Below, piece by piece: positions 55,711 to 64,000 of a stretch of 64,000 bases of DNA (the stretch's first letter is position 1; each line of letters begins with the position of its first letter). Source of the stretch: Chlorella sorokiniana (taxonomy: Eukaryota > Chlorophyta > Trebouxiophyceae > Chlorellales > Chlorellaceae); the NCBI GenBank assembly GCA_025917655.1, contig CP084611.1, positions 2,604,001 through 2,668,000 on the forward strand, in the 5' to 3' direction. Made by a program: the position numbers and the translations under genes. The notes below the pieces were generated by a model, which worked only from the letters and a program-made list of their open reading frames with translations, was not told the DNA's origin and searched no databases.

Positions 55711-58596
55711 ATGGTTTGTTCTGCACGCCGAGCGTTGCACAAAGACGCGCCCTTACCGCCTGCATTGCCATCTGCAGGCAGTCGTGGAGATGCAGCTGTA
55801 GAGAAATTAGCAGGAGCTATTTCAGCAGAGCCTGCTCTTACACAAAGTCCCTCTCCTTCATTTGTGAACATGAAGGTGCTTGAAAGCACAAAGCACCAAA
55901 CTTGCTTCCCCTGCAATTGTTTCATTTTTAGCTGGCTTCAAACTTTCTTGTTCCTGAAGGTGTATGGCCTGCAAGAAGAGAACTGGGACCAGTCAGCACT
56001 AAGCATCGTGGTCGTTGGAGCATCGGGTGATCTGGCCAAGAAAAAAATCTTCCCTGCGCTATTTGCCCTGTATTACGAAAAAATGTTGCCCCAGGTGCGT
56101 GCATGGTTTACAGATTAATCCTGGCAACTGTATTGGCAGCATGTATAGGGCTGACCTACAGTTGTGTGATTGATTTGACCTGGCACCTTTCTGCTTGTTG
56201 CAGAACTTTCGCATCTACGGCTATGCTCGCAGCAAGATGTGTGATGACGCGTTCCGGGACCTGATTGCTGGAAGTCTGACATGTCGTCTCAACGATGCGT
56301 GGGTGGCAGCGTGATATGTTTGATTGTGCCAACTGGAATCCTGCGCTAAATGCACATCGCTTTTGCTTAATGGACCACCATGTGCATCGCTCTTTGTTCA
56401 CTTGCTGTGTTTATCCTGGCTTTTGCAGGAGTGACTGCGGCAAGAAGATGGATGAGTTTCTAGCCCGCTGCTTCTACCAGCCGGTAGGCCTGGGTTGAAA
56501 AGCATAGGGTACATGTCATCTTGCTGGCACTGAGAGTGCACGACAGCCAGCATGGTGATGCATTCCTGCTGCGCTTTTGCATCTTAACGTGCCTGGCTAT
56601 TGTCCCCTATTCACTTAAAGCGTCCAAGCGGAACTCTCACCCTGCAGGGCCAGTATGCATCTGAGGATGATTTCAAGGCACTGGACGCGCGACTGGCGGA
56701 GAGCGAGGCTTCCCTTCCCCGCGCTGACCGCCTGTTCTACCTGTCCATCCCCCAAACATCTTCACCGTTGTTGCCGCCTCAGCCTCCATATCCTGCTCCA
56801 GCAAGTGCGCAGGGATGTTGCCTTTGTCGTGTAGCAATGAAGACAGCAGTCTCAGTCTGCATGCTGCAGGAGTGGCTGGACACGCATGATAGTTGAGAAG
56901 CCATTCGGTCGTGACCTGGAGTCATTCCGTGCTCTGTCCTCTGACTTATACGAGCATCTGCGCGAGGACCAGATTTACCGAATCGATCATTACCTGGGCA
57001 AAGAGTTAATTGAAAATCTGACGGTGCTGCGCTTTGCCAACCTCGTTTTTGAGCCGTTGTGGAGTCGACAGTACATACGCAATGTACAGGTGAGCAGCGT
57101 TTGGAGGCCGGCAGCTTGCTGCTGCAACTGCGCTTCCTGTTCTGTGCAGCCAGGCAAGGCGCTTGGCATGCTCACTCCTCTGCAGGTCATCTTCAGCGAG
57201 AACTTTGGCACTGAGGGGCGGGGCGGCTACTTTGACCAGTTTGGCATCGTGCGGGACGTCATTCAGAATCACCTGCTGCAGATCTTGGCCCTGTTTGCTA
57301 TGGAGCAGCCAGTGGGTGACGCTGGGCCATACCCCGCTTATTCATGGCCCTGAGGATGTCTGGCGACTCCTCAACTTGCTGTGTAGCTGCAATGTGCTTT
57401 CTGGACGCCTTTGGGGACGCGTCGCTCTTGCCCCTCCCCCACCCCCTTCCTCCACTGCAGGCCAGCCTGGACGCGGAAGATATTCGCAACGAGAAGGTCA
57501 AGGTACTCAAGTCGATGGCGCGGGTGCGACTGGAAGACGTGGTGCTGGGGCAGTACCGCTCCCGCACCACCAGGGGCAGTACGCTGCCTGGGTACCTTGA
57601 CGACGACACAGTGCCACCAAACAGGTCTGTGTACCAAAGCTCAAAGCGTGATTCAGGGGCGTGCATGCTGCATGCTTCGAGTTTGCGCATGTGGAGCCTG
57701 ACTGCAGCGTAACACCCACCCTGCCTGCTTGTGCCGCGTCCTGGCCCGACCCACAGCATCACCCCCACCTTTGCCGCATGCGCTGTATTTGTGAACAACG
57801 CGCGCTGGGATGGGGTGCCTTTTCTGCTGAAAGCGGGAAAGGCGCTGCACAGCCGCGTAGCAGAGATCCGGGTGCAGTTCCGCCATGTGCCGGGCAACCT
57901 GTACCGCAATAAGCTGGGCCTGGATTTGGACAAGGCTACCAACGAGCTGGTAGGGGCATTCTTTGCCTGAAATTTCTGGCAAATGTGAGGTGCCCGCTAA
58001 GGGGTCATAGTAAAGCGGTCCTGCTCCTCCTTTGCGACGACAGGTCATTCGCATCCAGCCCAATGAGGGCATCTACCTGAAGATCAACAACAAAGTGCCA
58101 GGGTTGGGCCTGCGCATTGACACCACCCGCCTGGACCTCACTTACAAATCTAAGTACCAGTCAATGCTGCCAGGTATGCCGGAACGATTCGCCCGTAGGC
58201 GAAGAAGTCGTGCATCACTGCTTGTGTTTCGCTTGAACCCTCTTCTATCACTCCTCAGATGCGTATGAGCGTCTCATCCTGGACTGCATCAATGGCGACC
58301 GTCGCCTGTTCATCCGTAATGATGAGCTGGAGGTGGCTTGGGAGAAGTTCACTCCTGTGCTGAAGGTGACTGCAAAAAGGGCGCTTTGTTGTGGCTCAGG
58401 CATGGACGTATCATGCTACACCCTGCACGCTATCCTGCGAGCAAGGGCAGACAAGGCACTGCTGCCTGCAGGAGATTGAGGAGCGCGGGTCCAGCCTGAG
58501 TTGTATCCGTACGGCAGCCGCGGCCCTGTGGGTGCGCACTATCTGGCTGCAAAGCACGGTGTGCGCTGGGGCGACCTGGCCGCAGACGATGACTAG
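55711..58596 (+). CDS. Glucose-6-phosphate 1-dehydrogenase, plastid type
   Basis: Oxidises glucose-6-phosphate to 6-phosphogluconolactone and makes NADPH, the first step of the oxidative pentose-phosphate pathway. Visible blocks in order: [20 protein letters not shown] (NADP site), [73 protein letters not shown] (active site), [106 protein letters not shown], then [13 protein letters not shown] and GDLAADDD with TAG at 58594-58596. [16 protein letters not shown]-type wording and the C-terminal end match plant plastid enzymes. Two frame breaks each look like one missing C (56749-56753; 58495-58496). At least 11 exons. The start is provisional and the transit peptide is unresolved. Confidence 0.92.
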
Positions 58597-59014
58597 GGCT
58601 GCGCGCGCCCCCTTTCCCCCCAAACACACACACAGGCACACCCCAAACAAAAAAAGTAAAAATGATGCAGCCGGATGCTTTGCCTCTTTGCCTGGCTGTC
58701 TTCGCCCTGTACATGCTTTTGTCTGCTCAGTTGCCTGCACATGTACACTCTGTGCTTGACTCGTCAAGGCCCAGAGGCGTTTGGCGCCGGGCACACCCTG
58801 CCTGGCTCCATGAGCAGATTGGCTGCGATGTTCGGCAACTTTAAGCACTGTCGCACTTGTTGTAGCTTCATCTTCTCCTCAGTTCCTCGGATTGGTGTAA
58901 GAACATCAATTGATACAAAGAAAGCCGAACGAAGCAGACATAGCGCAGCAGAGTGTTCGGGGAGGGAGAGGGGGCCTGCAGGGCAGTCATGCTGGTGTCG
59001 AGCTACCGCCAACT
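58597..59014. other. Convergent 3' regions, G6PDH / NDUFA8
   Basis: About 420 bases between stop codons. A TGTAA poly(A)-type motif for G6PDH lies near 58896. No gene is seen. Confidence 0.6.
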
Positions 59015-59520
59015 TCAGGACACAGGGCAGGCCTCCTCGAAGTCTGTCTGCTCCTTGCGACACTTGGTGAATTTGTTGCTGTAGTAGTCCATGCACTCGT
59101 AATATGCTGCAAACAGGGCAGGGAGCCGCAGCCAGGTGTTAGCCAGGTGTCATGTCTCTACCACTGCCCGTTCCATCCTTCCATGCGCACCTTTAAGATT
59201 CTCCGGACATTTTGCGTTCACCTCCTTCAGGCTGTGACACGCACACAGGGCAGGTCAGAGGTCTTGCCACATGAACAAAAGCTAGGCAGATAGAAGCCTG
59301 GAAGACTAGTCAATGCAAGCTATTGAATCGCACACACTCACAGGTCAATGACGCAAGTGGTAACGGCGTCACCCTGCTGCAGGCAGCTCTCTGGGTTGGC
59401 ATCATTTGCCTTGCAGGCCATGTATGCGCGGTTGACCTTTGCACACCGCACGGCTATGTGCTTGGACAGCGACATGAGCACCGCTGCCGTGGGCGGCGGC
59501 GCTTGGCCGTCTGTGGCCAT
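59015..59520 (-). CDS. NDUFA8: NDUFA8 (PGIV), complex I accessory subunit with twin CX9C motifs
   Basis: Three exons on the minus strand, 59520-59342, 59231-59191 and 59106-59015, whose phases join exactly to 103 residues. The product starts MATDGQAPPPTAAVLMSLSK, then HIAVRCAKVNRAYMACKAND, PESCLQQGDAVTTCVID, LLKEVNAKCPENLK, YYECMDYYSNKFTKCRKEQT and DFEEACPVS. The eight cysteines sit in pairs typical of CHCH proteins that are oxidised by Mia40 in the mitochondrial intermembrane space, and the order fits NDUFA8, not COX17/19. It is a structural subunit of NADH:ubiquinone oxidoreductase. It is divergent to RPS16. Confidence 0.93.
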
Positions 59521-60012
59521 GCTGCTCTCTTCCTGAGGCGTGCTGCTGCTGGAGGCCCGCCGTCACTGCTCCTGCTGGTGAACCTGCCAAACGTGCAAGT
59601 AGCTCGCTATGAAAAGGGCAGAAGCTGTGAAAGGGACAGAAGAGCGGCAAAGGGCGGGAGGGTCGTCAAGGCATGGAGCTCCCTGGGCACACCCTACCCT
59701 GTCACCAGGGCCCCGGGTACAGATGCGCTGTGGCCGTCCAGCAGCAAGCGTTAGCCGCCCCGTGCAGCCGCTTGGGAGCACTAGCTGGTTGGCAAAAGAG
59801 ATGGGTGAGAGCTGGCAGATAATGCCCCCTCTGACGATTTAGAGTGCTGCGTCCAGCTCCAGGAACGAGCAGTCATAGCTCCAGAACGGCTGCCCGTGTG
59901 CCTTGCTGCCACGTAGCAGGAAGGGCGTGACCCTGGCACCTGCAAAGGCTCGCCTGGAGACTGTTCCTCCCTTTCCGAGCCACAGGCCAGGCGTGCACTG
60001 TCCGTGGTCAAG
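59521..60012. promoter_or_regulatory. Divergent promoter region, NDUFA8 / RPS16
   Basis: A 490-bp gap between outward-reading housekeeping genes. No TATA box or repeat stands out; both promoters must lie here. Confidence 0.55.
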
Positions 60013-61127
60013 ATGGCCGAGGTGGGCGGGGCCTACTGCTTCATGCGGTGTTGTGCAAAGCTGTGGCCGGCCGCCCCGTCGCGACTGAGCCATCTCACTG
60101 TAATCTGCTTTTGATTTGCGCCTTTATGCAGTCGGTCCAGTGCTTTGGGCGGAAGGTGGGCCATGGCGATGCACAAGGGCGGCTGGGGTGGCACGCGTGC
60201 CCTGGGAGGGGTGTCCTGGGAACGCCGAAGCCTTGAAGCGCTTTTGTACCCAAGGGAGCCCTGTAGCAGCCGTTCCTGGGACGGCACCCCATCCGCCCAC
60301 CGCTGCTTGCCTTGCCGCCTGCAGAAGAATGCGGTTGCCGTGGCTTACGTGAAGCGTGGCAAGGGCGAAATTCGCCTCAATGGTGGGTTTTTAGACAAGA
60401 AGCAGGAAGTTGCTTGGAGTTAGCAAGAAAAGGGGGCGACCATGAAGCGCGACCATGCACTGATTACCGCGGGGTTTGCTGCGCCCGCAGGCTCGCCGCT
60501 GGACCTGGTGCAGCCCGAGACGCTGCGCTGGAAGGTGTTTGAGCCCGTGCTGCTGCTCGGCAAGCAGCGCTTCAGCAACGTGGATATCCGCATCCGCGTG
60601 AAGGGCGGCGGCCAGGTGTCTCAGATCTATGCCATCCGCCAGGCCATTGCCAAGGGCATCGTGGCCTTCTACCAGAAGTGTGCGTGTGTAGAGGGGTGTG
60701 GGTGTGGGGCGGGGGGCGGCAGTGGCTTGCTTTCGGAAGGCGCGGGGGTGTTCAAAGGGGGGTTCGGGTGGACAGAATATTTGCCAAAGGATACTTGCTG
60801 AGCAGCAACAGCGAGGAGTTACATGCACACCCATCCCTCGCCGCAGATGTGGATGAGCAGAGCAAGAACGAGATCAAGGACGTCCTGCTCACTTACGACC
60901 GCACGCTGCTGGTGGCTGACCCTCGCCGGTGCGAGCCTAAGAAGTTTGGCGGCCATGGTGCACGGTGAGATAAGAGCTGGGGGTATTCGAAAATGTGGAC
61001 ATGTGAATGCATGGCGGCGCATGGTGCAAAAGTCAAGGTATGCGGGTGGCGTTGACCTGCCGCCAAAGACACCGTTTTTCTGTTTTCGTGCCTGTGCAGC
61101 GCGAGGTTTCAGAAGTCGTACCGATAG
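60013..61127 (+). CDS. RPS16: 40S ribosomal protein S16 (uS9)
   Basis: Six exons: 60013-60021 (MAE), 60132-60155 (SVQCFGRK), 60325-60382, 60491-60679, 60847-60964, 61100-61127. They total 426 bases, 141 residues, the normal length. Blocks: [100 protein letters not shown] and the conserved end QKSYR. uS9 is in the small-subunit head with its tail reaching toward the P-site tRNA. The very short first exon places an intron right after the start, common in ribosomal protein genes. A TGTAA motif lies about 140 bases after the stop (near 61265). Confidence 0.97.
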
Positions 61128-61782
61128 CGGGCTCAATTCAGCGGTGCTCACCAGCCTGTGGTGCCAGACTAGCCGTGCCCAAGCTGCTGTTGCGGCGTGA
61201 CGCACGCAGCCGCTAGCAGTCTGCAAAGATATGCGTTTGCATGCCTCAGCGCCTGCCCGTCAGGCTGTAACACGCACAGGAATGCTGCACACGCACTACT
61301 GGGCCACACCACAACAGTGAGGCCCTTCTTCCACGGTCTTGATTTACGTTGTTTCCTACATGGCGATCGGTGTAGCTCAGCTTTCTCTTGTCTCATATAC
61401 AGCGCGGCCTCCACCTTCTGTCACTAGCGGAGGCGGCTTGGACCAGGAGGTCCAGGTGATCCAGTGGTGTCAGTGGTGTCATTGTGGCATCCCCAGAAAC
61501 TTGGTTGACATGCTGCTGTGCTAAGGATGTCCGACCGCATGATACATGCCAATGCTTTTGGGATGGTTATGACCGAGCCTCCAGCAGGCCAGTGGCTGCT
61601 CTGTCCTCTGTCCGTAACCTTGAATCGGCGTCACAGCCGTGCACCTTTGGGGGATGAGGCGCAGGTGGCGCTATGGCTGGTAAAGGCGCCCCCATGACCT
61701 CAATTCAGGGCTTGTTCAAGGACACACAGGGTAGAGGGCCACACATGACATGCATATAACAAAAAAGGCCAGTGCCAGTAAT
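61128..61782. other. Convergent 3' regions, RPS16 / FF-domain gene
   Basis: About 650 bases. Contains the TGTAA motif of RPS16 near 61265. Open frames are short and carry no motifs. Confidence 0.6.
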
Positions 61783-64000
61783 TCAGCCCGTGTGCCCTGC
61801 TGTCTCATGGCGCTGCCGCTTGGCCTCCGCTGCCTCCAGATACTCCCGCTGGTACGCGCGGTCAAGGCCAGCAGGCTGCTCCAGGAGGGGCGGGCGGGGG
61901 CGCCTGCCACCGGCCATGCCCTCTTCGCCCTCGCCTCCCTCCTTGGAACGTTTATGGCGGCGTTGTGTACGCGTGCGCGCCAGCGGGTTGTCCCTGTTCC
62001 ACAGCTCGTCCTCCACGTACCGCCGCCACACTCGCTCCCTGCAGCAGGCCAGGCCGCGCCCGGGCTCTGAGCCAGTGCTAGTCCCGCACGCCCCCATCAA
62101 GCGTGTGCGAGCGCAGCCAGAGCCAGCATGTTGGGTTTTGCGCAAGCGCTGCGTGGTGTACAAGTAGCGCGTGGGCGCCACCCACTGGGCTCCATCCACC
62201 ACCACCCCACTCACACTCACCATGTTGCCCCTCCCCCCCCCTTCCCCCACCTTCCTCCCTCACGCGCACCTGTGTGGCTCCCCCAGGGTCTGGAAGCGGT
62301 GATCGTGCTCCAAAAGCGGCTGAGCTTCGCGCCAGCGCAGCAGGGGACGTGGCAGCCCAGTGGCCTCCTCCTGCTCGCGGCTGGGCAGCAGGGGCTGCAG
62401 TATCGGGCATGGGAAGGGCAAGCAGCGCACAGCAATCAGGCTCACTTTCATCACAGCCATCCTGATTCAGCCAAGCGGGCTGAGCAAGGGCAGGACCACC
62501 AGCCCACCCTGAGCTCTGCCTCAAGCAGGTCCAAATACGACTCAATCGCCGCCTCCTGCAGCGCATCCACGTGCTCACGGAACAGGGACTCAGCCTCCCC
62601 TCGCGCCAGGGCAGAGTTGGAGCCGCGGCCCTGCAGCCCACGGCCAGTTGTAAGTGGAGGTTTTGTAGACAGTGGGCCTTGAGCGCTTTCAGATAAGAAA
62701 GGCAAGAGCATAACTTATGCCACCTGGAGCCAAGGCACCACCCACGACTCACCTGCGCATCACGCATGATGCGGTCCTGGTAGTCGTGCCAGCGGGCGTC
62801 AGGTTGAAGGTGCAGCTCTTGGAGCAGCGCCCGGTAGTTGGCAACTGCATCAGCGTGCGCGGCCTGTAGAGCAGCAGGGATGGGAGGGGGGCAGCTCGCT
62901 TGCAGATTGCAGCAGCAGGCCTTGCTCAACAGACAACAAAAATGGTGCTCGTGCTGCGCCAGTCATGCAGCCTGACCAGACACCCTGCAGGGCTGCGACT
63001 CACCTGCTGCTGCCGCTTCTCCGCCGCACGACGCTCCACCTCCAGCCGCCTCTCTGCCTCTCTCTGCTTTTCTTCACGCTCGCGCTGAACCTCCTGGGCC
63101 TTCTCCAGCTCAGCGGTGTAGCATCTAAAGATCCCCTCCCTGCAGGGTGAATGCGTGGGCGGGTTGCCCGCAGTACGCTGTGGGCACCAGCGCAAGCATC
63201 CAGGCAGCGTTGACAGCTGCAGCATTGCAACACAAACGTTTCTGCGCAGACCCTCCCTGCCCTTTGCCGCACCCACCTGTCCGCCCTGCTCAGCGCCTGG
63301 TAGCGAGGGTCGCCCGCCAACTCCTGCTTGATGCGGGACCAGCGTGATTCGGCTTGCACCCCCTTCTCCCGGAGCAGGGTGCGGTAGTTGGCCTCGCAAT
63401 GTTGGCGTGCCGCCTGCCGCAGCGGAGCCAACCTGGCGTCCAGCAGCGTGCGGCGCTGCTCGCTGCTGCACGCCTGCCAGCGCGGGTCAGAGCCCCACCG
63501 TGCCTCCAGGTCGAACAGAGATAGGCGTTCGTTCCAGGCAGGCAGCAGCTGGCCCTCCTCCTCACCGGCAGCGGGAACGGGGGAGGGGGCAGGGGCAGCA
63601 CCGCTGCAGGCTGCTTGCACCTCGTCCAGCAATTGCTCAAAGGAGGGGGCACCCGCATTTACTGCCTCAGAAACAGGCACAGCGAGCGCTTTAGTGGCTG
63701 CCGGCGAAGCAGCTGCCTGCAGCTTCTTGGCCCCTGCCTCCGTGCAGAACTCCTCAAACGCCGCCTTGCGGTCGCTGGTGGATGGCAGGTACTGCAGCAT
63801 GCAGGAAAGGCCCAGGATCACAAGGCACCGAAACTCAAGTTCAGGGAGGTGCAGGCACAACAGCGCCATGTTGGGGCAGTGATCCGGCACACACCCACCT
63901 TGAAGCGCGGGTCTGGCTGCAGCTTCTGCACCTCGCGCTCGTATCGTGAGAAGGCATGTACCCCTCTGTCAGCCAGCAGGGCCTTGAAAGCTGCAACAGC
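61783..64000 (-). CDS. FF-domain protein, TCERG1 (CA150) / PRP40C-like, C-terminal part
   Basis: The gene enters from beyond 64000 and reads on the minus strand to a stop at 61783. It has repeated FF domains: RKAAFEEFCTEAGAKK; FDLEARWGSDPRWQACSSEQ with the linker LDARLAPLRQAARQHCEANY; RTLLREKGVQAESRWSRIKQ with LAGDPRYQALSRADR; a charged helix EKAQEVQREREEKQREAERR; ANYRALLQELHLQPDARWHD; and ESLFREHVDALQEAAIESYL. The tail (WRRYVEDELWNRDNP, then HKRSKEGGEGEEG) matches the end of plant PRP40C and TCERG1. Such proteins couple RNA polymerase II elongation to splicing through FF domains that bind the phosphorylated CTD. The WW domains expected at the N-terminus lie outside the window. At least seven exons are visible. 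Confidence 0.85.

Noticed and set aside
59609-59842. Small open frames between NDUFA8 and RPS16
   Set aside because: Short, no motifs, and located in the divergent promoter gap.

Overview
The window looks like nuclear DNA of a GC-rich green alga (chlorophyte, probably a Chlorella/Coccomyxa-like trebouxiophyte). The evidence is intron-rich genes with GT-AG introns, plant-type nuclear genes (chloroplast TIC236, plastid-type G6PDH, a GATA26/27-type zinc finger, F-box, TCERG1/PRP40C-like), TGTAA motifs downstream of several genes, and L1-type LINEs with poly(A) tails like Zepp of Chlorella. I saw no bacterial genes, operons or CRISPR arrays.

Layout. (1) 1-8,216, + strand: the C-terminal part of TIC236, a TamB-like chloroplast envelope protein, entering from outside the window. 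(2) About 8,277-36,120: a 28-kb block of repeats between the convergent 3' ends of TIC236 and SMC4. It holds a 9.8-kb LINE insertion (ORF1, ORF2 and poly(A), joined at its 5' side to part of a second L1-type LINE), small 5'-truncated tails of the same LINE, a 351-bp TRIM (small LTR-type element) with identical terminal repeats, a 131-bp tandem repeat, an array of seven head-to-tail ~1.13-kb units made from the 3' end of another LINE (LINE-B), a longer LINE-B copy with a reverse transcriptase, and a fragment of a LINE with a restriction-like endonuclease. (3) 36,356-64,000: a gene-dense stretch, in order SMC4 (-), GT49 glycosyltransferase (+), borealin-like (+), F-box protein (+), GATA zinc finger (-), CCDC130/YJU2-family splicing factor (-), PRXL2-type thioredoxin-fold protein (+), plastid-type G6PDH (+), NDUFA8 (-), 40S RPS16 (+) and a TCERG1/PRP40C-like FF-domain protein (-, leaving the window).

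The genes do not form one pathway. They are housekeeping functions: chloroplast protein import, chromosome condensation and segregation, mRNA splicing and elongation, pentose-phosphate NADPH supply, respiratory complex I and the ribosome.

The most informative structure is in the repeat block. Two copies of one older dispersed repeat each serve as the other's empty site, so the order and boundaries of four separate insertions can be read directly from target-site duplications. Conserved coding regions across the window also share a recurring one-base shortfall in short homopolymers, which points to consensus error more than to gene loss.
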